Source: Theileria orientalis strain Shintoku | Taxonomy: Eukaryota > Apicomplexa > Aconoidasida > Piroplasmida > Theileriidae | Assembly: GCF_000740895.1 (NCBI RefSeq) | Contig: NC_025261.1 | Span: 1,178,001 to 1,242,000, forward strand | Direction of reading: 5' to 3' | DNA: 64,000 nucleotides | Part shown: positions 9,717 through 20,184 of the stretch, one piece after another | Position numbering within the stretch: position 1 is the first letter of the stretch | How the letters are laid out: the number at the start of each line of letters is the position of its first letter | Notes under the pieces: model-generated | Database searches by the model: none | What the model was told of the DNA's origin: nothing | Seen by the model: the letters and a program-made list of their open reading frames with translations, nothing else | Program-made: the position numbers and the translations under genes

Positions 9717-11057
9717 CTATGTTACAAATCCACCGAATGTCCACACTTCCATGTGCTTTATTTCAAAGTGCCTGTCCACCGACAGGGGTTCGTTGTCGAA
9801 CGTTTCGCTGTGGCCCGTTGTGCCCACCTTGAAGGCCTTGCCTATCGTTATGGCCGCGTTGTCGCCGCCTCCTATTATCACCGAGTGGTCGCTCGAGTAT
9901 ATGTAGCACCGGTTTTTCCCCTGAGACTTGAATATCTTCAGGTCGCCGGCCTCGAATTTGAACACGAAGGTCTCCCCTGAGCCGTAGAAGCGCAGGTTGT
10001 ACCTGATTTGCGGCGTGAACGCTCCGAAGACGCCTCCCTTCAGGTCTTCGATGACTATTATGCAGTTTTCCTTGTTTTCGAGATTCCTGTAGAAGGTGTG
10101 GTAGCTGACTCCGTCGTGGTCCGTTTCAAAGCTCAGGACCCACTCTCTGATCGCCAGGCTCGCCGGGAAGTTTGAGGCCAGCTTCCTCACCATGTCGAAA
10201 TCCAGAATCTTGCTCCTGTCCCCTACCATCTTGCAGTGGTCCAGGCTCACGTACCGCTCGCTCGGGTCCTCCAGCTCCTCGACCGTGTCGCTCAGCGTGT
10301 TCCAGCTGTCGATGAGGCTGTTGCTCGAGAAGGGAATTCGCATGATCTTGGACCGGTCTGAGGAGGGCTCCGAGCTGTTGCACTGGTCGATGAGCGACAT
10401 GAGCTTGTTCGTGCAGGCGTACGCCAGCTCCTTGCTGAAGAAGCCGAAGAGGATGGACACGTGCGTGAGCTCCCTCCTCGGGAACACCGGGGACCTCGGC
10501 TTCCCAGAGCCCGAGAACACTGATGTTATTGTTGAGCCCAGCCGCGTCAGGTTCGACAGGAGCGAGCGCCTGTTCCTTTCGTAGTGCGTCGAGTCCGAGG
10601 CCATGGACTCGAAACTTGAGTTGAGTTCGTGCTGGGACTCGAAACTGTCCGAGTACTGCTTTACCACCACCTGGAGGAATCCGTTGCAGCGCATATCCTC
10701 CAGTCCGACCAGCTCGTGGGAAGGTGCGCCGATACAGCCACACTCCAGTATGTTTTCCATGTCCACGTGAATTTGGTAGTAGCCGGGGCCGCGTTCGTCC
10801 ACGTTTGCGTCCCTGAGGTCCGGCTCGAATGTGAGAGACTCGCGTGTCAGTGTCAATACACCCAGGATGGAACGCGAGATGATGCAATACTGGCATTTTT
10901 CTCTAAACACGATCGCCTCATTTGATGGATACGAGGCTAACTTGGGGGTTTCTGCATTCGTTGCTGAAGATTCCGAAAGATCCAGTTGATATGTGGACAG
11001 GACCGCCTCTTTAATGGCGCCAGGCTTCAGCCTGAATTTATCGTCGAAAAACGACAT
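9717..11057 (-). CDS. GRAM and TLDc domain protein (OXR1/NCOA7-like)
   Basis: Single exon of 446 residues. The C-terminal 180 residues form a TLDc domain: FPASLAIREWVLSFETDHDG, then FYRNLENKENCIIVIEDLKG, GGVFGAF, GSGETFVFKF, YIYSSDHSVIIGGG, AITIGKAFKVGTTGHSETF and, near the end, FEIKHMEVWTF. This is the canonical order. Eukaryotic TLDc proteins are linked to oxidative-stress protection and bind or regulate the V-ATPase. The N-terminal half (residues about 45-220: SRSILGVLTLTRESLTFEPD, FGFFSKELAYACTNKL) has the look of a GRAM/PH-like membrane-binding domain, as in some fungal and animal relatives. The domain call for TLDc is firm, for GRAM moderate. Coding DNA is GC-rich; no intron is needed. 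Confidence 0.88.
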   Translation of the reverse strand: MSFFDDKFRLKPGAIKEAVLSTYQLDLSESSATNAETPKLASYPSNEAIVFREKCQYCIISRSILGVLTLTRESLTFEPDLRDANVDERGPGYYQIHVDMENILECGCIGAPSHELVGLEDMRCNGFLQVVVKQYSDSFESQHELNSSFESMASDSTHYERNRRSLLSNLTRLGSTITSVFSGSGKPRSPVFPRRELTHVSILFGFFSKELAYACTNKLMSLIDQCNSSEPSSDRSKIMRIPFSSNSLIDSWNTLSDTVEELEDPSERYVSLDHCKMVGDRSKILDFDMVRKLASNFPASLAIREWVLSFETDHDGVSYHTFYRNLENKENCIIVIEDLKGGVFGAFTPQIRYNLRFYGSGETFVFKFEAGDLKIFKSQGKNRCYIYSSDHSVIIGGGDNAAITIGKAFKVGTTGHSETFDNEPLSVDRHFEIKHMEVWTFGGFVT

Positions 11058-11432
11058 GTCAAGTTAACGAGTGTGATTAATACATATTTTGCCGGTTTCC
11101 ATACATATTAGCCTTTGATGAGAGCCAGGTTCCCACAATCCGGGTGGCACTATACTGAGACCAGATATTCAGATATGATCCGCATAGATTGCGGACAATT
11201 ATCTCAATTTTGCCTCGACGGTCGTTTTTAACTGCAGATCTGGCTTTTTTCACTTTTATTTATTTTTTTTTTTTTTGATTTTCAGTCTTTAATTTCCGTG
11301 CTACACATGATCCTGCCTACACATTTTTCCTTTCTCGCATCTAATAAATGTCGACACCGATTGGTTTTGAAAACCAGTTCATTCGTGTAATAGATGTAAA
11401 ATATATATTAAGAGCAGGAAATTAGAGTTTCT
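11058..11432. other. Intergenic region between the TLDc gene and the first membrane-protein gene
   Basis: 375 bp between two minus-strand genes, so it holds the promoter and 5' UTR of the TLDc gene and the 3' UTR of the next. It contains a run of 15 T near 11262-11276 and a small hairpin with arms TCCGC and GCGGA near 11179-11196. Nothing firm can be called. Confidence 0.4.
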
Positions 11433-14400
11433 TCAGTCGATCCTGTACTGCGAGAAGACTTCCGTCCCCTTGTTCAGGTCCTTCAGCTGGAACCGCACGT
11501 CCGAGTTGCCCTTCAGGTACGGGCTTACGTCGTGGACCCACTCCTTGATGCGGGCGTACTGGGCGAGGAAGTTGCTCCAGTCGTAGATGTTCGTCATTCT
11601 CTTCGACCAGTGAACAATGTTCTCGACTCTGTGGTCCCAGCGCTCGACGAAGTGCTCCAGGCGCGTGCCCAGCTTCATGGGCAGCGTCTCCAGGCTCAGG
11701 TGCACCTCCTTCTCTATCAGCGTCGAGTACAGCTGCACCTCCTTGAGGACCTTGTTCCAGGTCACCAGGCGCGATATTCCGATGCTGTTGAACTTCGTCT
11801 CCGACAGCTTCGGGTCGTTCATCAGCGTCAGGGAGAACTTGGACTTCAGCGACATCTGGTCGATGCTGAGGCCGATGGACCTGCGGTAGTTGCGGTACTC
11901 GACCGCCCAGTTCTTCTCCCAGACTGCGAAGTACTTCTGGATGCTGAAGAAGTGCATGATCACGTACTTGTACATGAAGCCCACTGCGTGGCTCCACTTG
12001 ATGACGCCTTTGTCCAGGCGCTTGTACTCTGGCTTTCCGTTGTTCGACAGGAACGTGTCCGACAGGTTCTCTATCTTTGTCAGAAGCCTCACCGCCAGGT
12101 CCTCGCCCAGCTGTCTCCTGAATGCGAGCATCATTTGGTCGTACTCCTTGGTCTTCTGCCTGTAGATGTTGTCCTCCAGCTTCGCGACCTCGCTGAGAGA
12201 GTTAAGCCTGGTGATGATTTGCGAGTTGCTGTTGTACTCGTTACTCGAAAAGATGCCCACCAGACTCGTGAGCCGCACCCTGGGCTTGAAGACGTAATGC
12301 CGCTTCGAGGCCCTTATGACTGAAATGACCAGGAAGGTCAGGAAGAATAGCAGTGAGAATATGGACAGGCATAGCACCACGAGCTTCGCCCTGTGCGGGT
12401 ATATTTTCTTGTAAAATGAGTCCATAGTGTCGACTTCCAGCGCACAAATTTCAGGGCACTTGCCGGTGGATGATCCTTGGGTCGGTTGGGGTGACACTCC
12501 GCTTGTAGATCCACTCGTATGTCCGCTGGATGCTCCACTTGACGATTGCACCGACTGCTCACTGGAGGATGCTGCCGACGATCCACCGGTGCTGGTTCTA
12601 GATGTGTATATGATACTGCACGTTTCATCGTATCGCAAGGGGTCGTACTTTACGGCCAACCTTACAAGGTCTCTGTGGGCGCAGCAGCACTGTGGGTCCC
12701 TTTTGTGCACACACTTCGCAGTCGACGGGCTGAAAAACAGATAACTGGGCTTGGTGTACTTTTTTGGGAAGTTGATCCCCGTGAGTCTGAAAAAGTTGTT
12801 CTTCATGGTGCAGTACAGGTCTACCTGCAGGTCCACGTGGCAGCAGTCCGAAAAGAACATGCAGGTAATGTCAAATTCGTTTGTTTTGCTGAAGTCGCCG
12901 TCGAAGTCGGTCGAATCGTTAGGCTTAATCTCCTTGAGGGTGCACGCACCATTGTCATTTTTGAAGCACAGGAATAGCCTGGCCGTGTCGCTCTTGTCGG
13001 ACTTGATGTGGTCCTTGCAGGCTGCACACTTGTCATTGCAGCAGCAAAAGTGGACTTTGCAGTTGGCCTTCTTGCACTGAGTCGAACAGCTTTTGAAAGC
13101 GATGCAGCAGCATTTTCCGGGCTCGGAGAAGCAGTTGCATTGCGAGCCCTCGGAGCAGCCTTTGCACGGCAGCGCGTCTTTGATTTCTTTTGCCTCGAGT
13201 CGCACCGTGAGTTGACATCGAGTGCACGAGCTGGTGGTGACTGATTCCAGGGAGAAGGCCCTGATCAGCCTCAGGCATTCCGTGTTAGCGCCGGCGCAGC
13301 GTTCGCTAACCTTGCCCACTTGACTGGCGACTTCAGGGCCCACGAATATGAGAACTGCGTTTTTGGACTCCTTGTGGTACCTCAGCTGTTCGCCTTTGTT
13401 GTTTGCCGCCCTTGAACAGGGAAATTGGCCCTTCTTCTCGGGTTGCTCAGTTGGCTTAAGGATGAAGAAGCGCAACATGCTTGCCCCTTCATTCTGGGCC
13501 TCCTGCTTCAACTCCTCTATAATGAACGGAAGGCGGCAGAAGCACTGGTTGTTTATCTTGTCGCCGCAGCAGCAGTCGATTTTGTGGTCCTGGTGGCGGC
13601 AGTTCCTGTTGAGTGAGGTGCTGACGATCGTGCCCAGTGTGTAAGACCACAGGTAGCCGAGGCAGAAGCCCGTCAGGAGCTCGAAGAAGAACAAGATGGG
13701 CATGTTGTAGAACTTGTAGTAAAAGTACATGTTCACGATGACTATCACGTAGGATAGGCACGTTATGACCAGGAACGACAGGTTCCCTGATATCGTGGCC
13801 GGAAACGAAATGCCGAAGCAGCTCCCGAAGAGGTGCGAAATGGCCCTGATCATGGTCAGGAGGGAAATGATGTTGGTCGAGTAAATCGAGTAAATTGAGT
13901 GGATCAGAGAAGGGAAGGCTGAGTAGACGATTACTGAAACCATGAAAAAGCAGTACGTCAGGAAGGTCGGGAAAGAAAGGTTCGACCACTTGTCCTTGTC
14001 GCCAACGTATTTCACGCTGGGTATCCAGAGCAGGTCCTTGTCGGTCAAAAAGTAATTAATGCCCACAGTCAGCTGCGGCATCATCCGGTCGAACGAACTG
14101 ATCTCCGAGCCGCTGGTGAACTTGAACCTGCCCAGGAAAATCTTAATCGACATCGAGAAGAAGCAGAAAATGATGCGCATTGAGCCGAGCGAGGTCGCCA
14201 CTGAGTGCAGCTGCGACTCGTAGGGGATTTTCTTGTTCACGAAGTACCAGCACATGTACGGCAGCGACCTCGAGATGAAGATGCCGTAGACGAAGGCCAG
14301 CAGCTGCATCCGCGACGTGAGGTAGTGCGCGAGCGACTGAACAATCAAAAATGTCACCACGAAGCCGATGCAAAAGGTCATTGCGGTCACGTAAAAAAAC

Positions 14401-14672
14401 GACTTGAACCTGTTGTTGACCATGACGTACAGGAAAATCGACAAGATCCCGTGGTAGCAGTGAAACCCGTTGAAAAACGAGTATTCCGCTTCAATGAAGG
14501 CTGAGACGACGATTGTGACCAGAGACACGGCGATCAGAATGAACGACTGTACCTTTAGTGAAAGGGTCGTATGCGATAGCAGGATGGAGAACTGCTCTCC
14601 TCCGACGATGCAGGAGATGCCCAGAATGAAGGGCTCCAGGAAGTCTGCGATGACGGTGGTGCCGCTGAGCAT
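11433..14672 (-). CDS. Multi-pass membrane protein with cysteine-rich region, tandem paralogue A
   Basis: Single exon of 1,079 residues. Residues 1-350 hold about eight to ten hydrophobic helices with few charged loops, starting IADFLEPFILGISCIVGGEQ. A cysteine-rich stretch follows (residues about 350-660) with CC and CxxC clusters (HKIDCCCGDKINNQCFCR, CNCFSEPGKCCCIAFKSC), the block CRVDLQ-type DLQVDLYCTMKNNFFRLT and a Ser/Gly/Thr-rich linker. One hydrophobic helix near residue 760 (LVVLCLSIFSLLFFLTFLVI) precedes a charged helical tail of about 300 residues. No transporter signature is recognised. Its upstream neighbour on the same strand (15186-18539) shares the same plan and several motifs, so the two arose by tandem duplication. 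Topology and function are unknown. Confidence 0.75.
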   Translation of the reverse strand: MLSGTTVIADFLEPFILGISCIVGGEQFSILLSHTTLSLKVQSFILIAVSLVTIVVSAFIEAEYSFFNGFHCYHGILSIFLYVMVNNRFKSFFYVTAMTFCIGFVVTFLIVQSLAHYLTSRMQLLAFVYGIFISRSLPYMCWYFVNKKIPYESQLHSVATSLGSMRIIFCFFSMSIKIFLGRFKFTSGSEISSFDRMMPQLTVGINYFLTDKDLLWIPSVKYVGDKDKWSNLSFPTFLTYCFFMVSVIVYSAFPSLIHSIYSIYSTNIISLLTMIRAISHLFGSCFGISFPATISGNLSFLVITCLSYVIVIVNMYFYYKFYNMPILFFFELLTGFCLGYLWSYTLGTIVSTSLNRNCRHQDHKIDCCCGDKINNQCFCRLPFIIEELKQEAQNEGASMLRFFILKPTEQPEKKGQFPCSRAANNKGEQLRYHKESKNAVLIFVGPEVASQVGKVSERCAGANTECLRLIRAFSLESVTTSSCTRCQLTVRLEAKEIKDALPCKGCSEGSQCNCFSEPGKCCCIAFKSCSTQCKKANCKVHFCCCNDKCAACKDHIKSDKSDTARLFLCFKNDNGACTLKEIKPNDSTDFDGDFSKTNEFDITCMFFSDCCHVDLQVDLYCTMKNNFFRLTGINFPKKYTKPSYLFFSPSTAKCVHKRDPQCCCAHRDLVRLAVKYDPLRYDETCSIIYTSRTSTGGSSAASSSEQSVQSSSGASSGHTSGSTSGVSPQPTQGSSTGKCPEICALEVDTMDSFYKKIYPHRAKLVVLCLSIFSLLFFLTFLVISVIRASKRHYVFKPRVRLTSLVGIFSSNEYNSNSQIITRLNSLSEVAKLEDNIYRQKTKEYDQMMLAFRRQLGEDLAVRLLTKIENLSDTFLSNNGKPEYKRLDKGVIKWSHAVGFMYKYVIMHFFSIQKYFAVWEKNWAVEYRNYRRSIGLSIDQMSLKSKFSLTLMNDPKLSETKFNSIGISRLVTWNKVLKEVQLYSTLIEKEVHLSLETLPMKLGTRLEHFVERWDHRVENIVHWSKRMTNIYDWSNFLAQYARIKEWVHDVSPYLKGNSDVRFQLKDLNKGTEVFSQYRID

Positions 14673-15185
14673 TCTGACGGCTACAAAGTGTAATTGTCAC
14701 CACCAAGCTCCGTTAAAAATTAAATAAACCTCGAAGGGAGCTTAAATTAAAAAATTATCCTCATCTTAACTGAAGATTCCCTGACTCGGATACATGCGTC
14801 CCCATCTGACCTAAGGTGTATGGCCTAGTTCCCAATTCAGTCCACACTTTATGAAACAAAATTGATTCAGCTACTAGTTATCCTTATATATATAGTTTTT
14901 TGAAAAATTGAGTTTGTTTGTCCCCCCTATTCCAGTGTACCCGTATTTCAATCGCTCTTCCTCGACCTTCTACTCTTCATTGTGTATCTCTAGTTCTATT
15001 TTTTTAGTATTTGTGATTTTTATGAATTACCTGTCTCCATTCAACCACAAAATTTGTAATATGAGTGTATTCAGTGAATAGCGACCGACACACATATCTC
15101 CCCTGTCTGGCCCTGGCCGCGGCTCAGTCGGGGAGTGTATATCAAATGTATGCAGTAGATGTGCACGTAGATGTAGTTTTAGGCA
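14673..15185. other. Intergenic region between the two paralogous membrane-protein genes
   Basis: 513 bp containing the promoter of the 11433-14672 gene and the 3' UTR of the 15186-18539 gene. It is AT-rich with a pyrimidine-rich part near 14920-15010. I see no gene. Confidence 0.4.
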
Positions 15186-18100
15186 TTAAATCTTGTAGTT
15201 CGCGAACACCCTGGTGTTCGCGTTCAGCTCCCGGAGGGGGAAGGAGACGATCTCCTCGAACCTCTCGATGAACATCCTGAAGAACCGGTACCACATTCTG
15301 AAGTTCTCGTACTGGCTCAGAAAGGGCTCCCAGTCGAAGATCGACCGCCGCGTCGAGACTAGGTACCTGATGTGGTCCACGCGGTGGTTCCAGCGGTCCA
15401 GGAAGTGCTGCAGCCGCAGGTCGAACTTGGGCGGGAGGCCCGACTCGATAAGCCTCACCTCGTCGCTGTACAGGTCCGTATAGCGCCTGAGCTCGTCGAG
15501 CACCTCGTTCCAGGTGAGCAGGCGCGTCCTGTTGATGAGGTCGATGGCCTGCTGCGTGATCTTCACCTCGCTCAGGAGCGAGAGCGCGAACTTGGACTTG
15601 TGCGCGATCTTGTTGATGAGCGGCGACATCTGCCTGCGGTAGTCCGAGTATTCGCCCTGCCAGAGCTCCTCCCAGTAGGAGAAGAAGCTCTGGACTGCGC
15701 CGAAGACCGAGGCGAGGTACGCGAAGACGAAGCCGGAGCAGTAGCACCAGCTCACCGCGTCCGCCTTGTATTGCTTGGCCGAGCTGATCATGAACTCTTG
15801 GACGTGGCTTTCGAGGTACTTGTTCAGCAGGTCGGCCTCGTGCGGGTTCATCACGCACGTGAAGAGCCTGAGCATGTAGGCCAGCTCCGCCTTCTTCGCT
15901 CCCCTCTGGCCGCAGTGGCGCACCGCCTGCTGCATCAGCTCCTGGATCCGGGGCCGCGAGTGTAGGCTGTGGTAGTCCACGTTGTGCATCAGGTCCGCGA
16001 ACGTGATCATCGGGTCGAACGCGTACGGCATGATGAACCTGTCCCGCATAAAGAACAGGGATACGACCACGAGCAGGCACACTGCCGTGAGCACGATGAG
16101 CGTCGTGCACACCAGCTTCACTCGCACCGAGTCGATTCTCTTAATGAAGGAGCTCACGGGGTCCACGGGCAGCTTGCAGACGAGGCAGCAGCAGCATCCC
16201 TTGCCCTTTCCCTTCTTGCAGCAGTCGCACTTGCCTTCGCACTTTTCCGAGCACCTGCAGTTCTCGTCTTCGCTGGGGACCTGCTGCTTTACGAGCTCCT
16301 TCAGGTCTTCGTTCATCGAGTCCTCATCGTTTTCGGGCAGCTTATACTTGACTGACATCTTGGAAAACCTCGAACTCTCACAGCAGCACTTAGCCGATTT
16401 TTCAGACGCCTTGGGTTCGGTAGAAGGTGCAGCCTCAGGTTTTTTAGGTACCTCGGGTACCTTAGCAGGTGGAGGCACCTCTGGTTTCTGGGACTCTTGA
16501 GCTGAGTGTTCCTCAGCCGGTTGATCATCAAACTTCTTAGACAAAAAGGTCAGTGACTCTATTTTCAGTCTCTTGTTCTTGTATTCGATCTGGGTGAGTC
16601 TGAAGAAGTTGTTCTTCATGGAACAGTGCAGGTCAACCTGCAGGTCCGCGTGGCAGCAACACGATATCGCCATCTCCCTAATCAAAAACTCGTCTTGCAC
16701 ATTCAGGTCACTGTCGAACTCGGGCTTGGTATAGGGAGAAACCTCCCTAAAGTACGTGTTATTGTCCTTGGAGTAACAGAAGAACACTCGCGTGAATTCT
16801 ATATTTTTGGCTTCTTTTTCCTTAGCTTCGGATCCACCCGTTGTCCCAGATTTTTGTGTTCCACCTTGTGCTTGTGCTGGTGGCTGTGTTTGTGCTCCAG
16901 CTTGTGTTTGTGCTCCAGCTTGTGGTTGATTTGCTGTTTTAGACTTTTCATAGTCTTTTTTAACATGTTCACACACAGTTCTACACTTTTTGCAACACTT
17001 AAACTTGGTGGTAGTCCTGTTTTTACACATTTTGCAACAGTCCACAGTGAAGCAACAGGTTGAACATTTTGCTGAACAGTCTCCGCCCGAGTCCTGCTGA
17101 GTGCACTTGATCACTTCTTCGGGTATGTTAAGCGACGAGGCCTCCAGCCTCACCGATAACTGGCAGTTGTTGCACGTGCTCGCAGTGACACTCTCCAACT
17201 TGTAAATGCCAATCAACTTGAGACAGGGGCACGTTGCGGATAATTCACGCTCTTTCTCCTGAATCACCCTGGTTGTCAGTTTCACCGAAGAGTGGCATAT
17301 GATGATTGCGTGGTCTCCTTTCTTCGAATACACGAACGTCCGTTGTCCGAAGACTTCGGGCCTGTAACAGTCGAACCTGTTCATGCCTATGAAGGTAAGC
17401 GTCTTGTCGACGTTCCCTATCAGCTTCAGGAACCTGCAGTAGCACTCCGAGAAGAACTTCGAACAGCAGCAGTGCCTGTTGGAGTGCTCCTTGGTTATGC
17501 ACGTCTGAGTGAGTGTCGTGTTGTACACGATGTGCAGTGTGTACGTCGTGAGGTACCCGAGTGAGAAGCCTGAGATCATCACGAGCAGGAACATGTAGTA
17601 GTGCGAAAAGGCGTGCTTGAGGTAGTAGTACATCGCCAGGCTGTTGAAGTACAATATGTAAAAGAAGAAGGTAATGAAGTAGAAGCGCGGGTCATTACCT
17701 GTCTTCGAAACTGGATATGCGATACCGAAACAACATCCCAACAGGTGGAACGACATTTCTATAAAACTCAGCGAGGCAGTGAAGTTGGAAGAGTAGTTGA
17801 AGTGGGAGGCGAGCAGGGTCGGCGGGAAAGTCAGGTACAGTGCCGTGGACATTATTAGAACGAAAAAGGGGAAGAGGCACACTCTGACCTTTTGGCAGAA
17901 GTTCAGAAACACACTGTTCCCCTTCGCAAACCCTAGGCGGCTCCAGCCCCCGACCAGCCCGTTCGCCTTCTCCCTCGAGAAGCTAAACTTCCTCCTTCCC
18001 ACCTTTATCAGCATTGACAGCAGGCAGGTTGCGAATCGAGCAGTGATGAGTGTGAGGGAGACTGAGTACAACTGCGACATGTACTCAAAGAACCTCCTCT

Positions 18101-18539
18101 TGTAGAAGTACCAGACAAAATTAGGGAAGAGTCGTGATGAAAATAACCCTAATAGGAATGATTGCAGGTACCTTCTGGTCCTCGAGTAGCGTGTGAACGC
18201 CTGCACAACCAAGTACGTTACCACGACCGCGATAAGCGATGTTAGGGCCGTTACTACGACGAAGGACTTGAGCTTCTGGTTTACAAACACCACGAGGCTC
18301 CCCAGGAGCATCACGTAGCACAAATGGGCTCCATTAACGCAAAGATCGGTGTGGCAATCGCAAATGGCAGCTGCGATAAAAGTTGCCACAGATAAAGAAA
18401 CTAGTAGTAAATACTGGAACTTTACTGAGACATTTGTATGCGATAGCAAGATGTAAAACTGGTCTCCTCCGATTAGGCAGGAGAGGCCCAAAAGGAAGGA
18501 TTCTATTACATCAATGATACTCGGATGTCTATTACTCAT
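15186..18539 (-). CDS. Multi-pass membrane protein with cysteine-rich region, tandem paralogue B
   Basis: Single exon of 1,117 residues with the same build as the 11433-14672 gene. The start IDVIESFLLGLSCLIGGDQF parallels IADFLEPFILGISCIVGGEQ, and both continue with ILLSHT. There are eight to ten hydrophobic helices in the first 350 residues, then a cysteine-rich stretch (CSAKCSTCCFTVDCCKMC, CRCSEKCEGKCDCCKKG). The shared motifs are NCQLSVRLEAS and ADLQVDLHCSMKNNFFRLT. A transmembrane helix near residue 800 (TLIVLTAVCLLVVVSLFFM) precedes a helical tail with FFSYWEELWQGEYSDYRR, matching YFAVWEKNWAVEYRNYRR in the paralogue. It has a Gln/Ala/Gly repeat (QAGAQTQAGAQTQ) and a Pro/Glu-rich linker that the paralogue lacks. 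The dense CxxC/CxxxC pattern suggests metal binding or disulfides in a luminal or surface domain; the role is unknown. Confidence 0.75.
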   Translation of the reverse strand: MSNRHPSIIDVIESFLLGLSCLIGGDQFYILLSHTNVSVKFQYLLLVSLSVATFIAAAICDCHTDLCVNGAHLCYVMLLGSLVVFVNQKLKSFVVVTALTSLIAVVVTYLVVQAFTRYSRTRRYLQSFLLGLFSSRLFPNFVWYFYKRRFFEYMSQLYSVSLTLITARFATCLLSMLIKVGRRKFSFSREKANGLVGGWSRLGFAKGNSVFLNFCQKVRVCLFPFFVLIMSTALYLTFPPTLLASHFNYSSNFTASLSFIEMSFHLLGCCFGIAYPVSKTGNDPRFYFITFFFYILYFNSLAMYYYLKHAFSHYYMFLLVMISGFSLGYLTTYTLHIVYNTTLTQTCITKEHSNRHCCCSKFFSECYCRFLKLIGNVDKTLTFIGMNRFDCYRPEVFGQRTFVYSKKGDHAIIICHSSVKLTTRVIQEKERELSATCPCLKLIGIYKLESVTASTCNNCQLSVRLEASSLNIPEEVIKCTQQDSGGDCSAKCSTCCFTVDCCKMCKNRTTTKFKCCKKCRTVCEHVKKDYEKSKTANQPQAGAQTQAGAQTQPPAQAQGGTQKSGTTGGSEAKEKEAKNIEFTRVFFCYSKDNNTYFREVSPYTKPEFDSDLNVQDEFLIREMAISCCCHADLQVDLHCSMKNNFFRLTQIEYKNKRLKIESLTFLSKKFDDQPAEEHSAQESQKPEVPPPAKVPEVPKKPEAAPSTEPKASEKSAKCCCESSRFSKMSVKYKLPENDEDSMNEDLKELVKQQVPSEDENCRCSEKCEGKCDCCKKGKGKGCCCCLVCKLPVDPVSSFIKRIDSVRVKLVCTTLIVLTAVCLLVVVSLFFMRDRFIMPYAFDPMITFADLMHNVDYHSLHSRPRIQELMQQAVRHCGQRGAKKAELAYMLRLFTCVMNPHEADLLNKYLESHVQEFMISSAKQYKADAVSWCYCSGFVFAYLASVFGAVQSFFSYWEELWQGEYSDYRRQMSPLINKIAHKSKFALSLLSEVKITQQAIDLINRTRLLTWNEVLDELRRYTDLYSDEVRLIESGLPPKFDLRLQHFLDRWNHRVDHIRYLVSTRRSIFDWEPFLSQYENFRMWYRFFRMFIERFEEIVSFPLRELNANTRVFANYKI

Positions 18540-19300
18540 GAAGGTAGGACCTTCCTACTCTAATTATCACTACTGCATTTTACAAAATGATTTATAATAT
18601 TGTACAGATATAAAATACATAATTATATCTGAATTTTAGCTAACAAAACGGCTGGGAGAAGTTGTCCCCATCCATTTGTATTTTAATTCATTTTTTTAAT
18701 AATAGTAAACATCTTTTTGAAAATTAGGGAACCGTTTTAAAAAAGTATTTTTAAACGGATTATCGCTTTATATTATTACACAAATTTGACTGTGTTACAT
18801 CCGTTATACTATATTACATGTATTCCCAGTAATTATGTTAATATGGAATCTGTGTTTAGTGATGTTTATTTTAAAGTATTAAATATTATTATACTTAGAT
18901 GTGTGCAAAATAGTTAATGAAGGCCCTGAGAGCCTTATCTTTTTGAGTGATTTAAGCAAATAGTTGTAAAATCTAATAAATTGTTAAAATTGCCCACCTT
19001 CTACATATAAATATATTTTTTATAATTGTATGATGATTTTGTGTAAATTATAAATAATTCATCTTCTTAAAATATATAAATCGCTAACCCCTACTATTCA
19101 TCAGTTTCAGTGACGAATTTAAGATATATATTTTAAATTGATGTAAATAAATTACTTCAATCGCTTAAAATGTCTATTGTATTTTTATTAGTGTAGTTTT
19201 ACCATTTTATAAAACTGATTTGGCTCTGAGTGTGCCATGGGCTTAACGAATAGTTAAAAGAACACATTTTAAAGGCAAACCCCCAGTTTATAGTTTAGAA
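18540..19300. other. AT-rich divergent intergenic region
   Basis: 761 bp between divergent start codons, so it should hold two promoters. It is strongly AT-rich with no open frame of note, no clear hairpin and no RNA gene that I can see. Confidence 0.5.
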
Positions 19301-20104
19301 ATGCCTCCTTCGAATACTTGTAAAGTCTTAAATGAAATTGAAAGGAACGAGAGATATGCCAGGCTCAAAGCCGAGTTGCTGAAAGAGTTTGAGTCGGAGC
19401 CGGAGCGCGTCGCCGGCAAGGCCTACAAGCAGGTTTTGAAGGGCGTTCTGGATGTTCTGGCCAAGTTTGAAGAGTTCGAGGACAGGGTGAAGCTGAACGT
19501 GGAGAGCCTGATACTCATCGAGGACATCGCTACCAGCGGCAAGTGCCGCTACCCCTGGAAGGTGGTCAAGGCGCTGCTGCTGCTGGTGTACAGCAAGCTC
19601 TTCGACGAGGTGTACTACGGCAACAAGAAGGCCGGCGAGGAGAACGTGCTCCCGCCTAACTCCAGGTCCTCAGACTGCAGCAACTCGCCCGAGGGCTCCG
19701 GCGAAGAGCCCGAGGTCGAGCGCAGAGTCGAGACTGAGGACGACTACAAGAAGGTGAAGCTGGACTCGCTGGTCTACATCCTCGAGTTTAACCTGCCGCC
19801 GTTCACGCTGCAGAGGCTCTGCGAGATCACGCTGAACCAGCCGTACCGGATTTTCAAGAAGCTCTTCAACGCGTATCGCAAGCTGTTCGCCGTGAGGAAC
19901 ATTGAGTACGAGCCCGAGCAGCTTCCGCCCTTTCTGAGCCTGGGCGACTTTCCGAAGCTCGAGGCCGTGTCCATGAACATTCGCAACTGGGAGCGGCGCT
20001 ACCTCGCCACCTTCAGGCCCGAGTGGAGCGAGGAGCTCCTGTCGGACAACTCCGAGGACGCCGACTCCTCGGACGAGCGCCGCCTCAAGAGGCAACGCGA
20101 GTAG
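19301..20104 (+). CDS. PPP4R2: Protein phosphatase 4 regulatory subunit 2-like protein
   Basis: Single exon of 267 residues. PPP4R2 is a regulatory subunit of the PP4 phosphatase complex, which acts in DNA damage recovery and microtubule organisation. The segment FNLPPFTLQRLCEITLNQPY matches the hallmark GIPFTIQRLCELLTDPR block of the family, and the following NAYRKLFAVRNIEYEP fits the helix after it. The N-terminal half is helical (AYKQVLKGVLDVLAKFEEF), as in the family. An acidic, Ser-rich insert lies near residues 115-145, and the tail is acidic and then basic (SEDADSSDERRLKRQRE). Similarity rests mostly on one motif, so the call is likely but not certain. Confidence 0.6.
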   Translation: MPPSNTCKVLNEIERNERYARLKAELLKEFESEPERVAGKAYKQVLKGVLDVLAKFEEFEDRVKLNVESLILIEDIATSGKCRYPWKVVKALLLLVYSKLFDEVYYGNKKAGEENVLPPNSRSSDCSNSPEGSGEEPEVERRVETEDDYKKVKLDSLVYILEFNLPPFTLQRLCEITLNQPYRIFKKLFNAYRKLFAVRNIEYEPEQLPPFLSLGDFPKLEAVSMNIRNWERRYLATFRPEWSEELLSDNSEDADSSDERRLKRQRE

Positions 20105-20184
20105 CAGCCGCGCCCTTCCTAACACGTTAATTTCCGCGAAAGCATACATGTGTATCTATGTAGTTACGTAAGGGTACAATCTCA

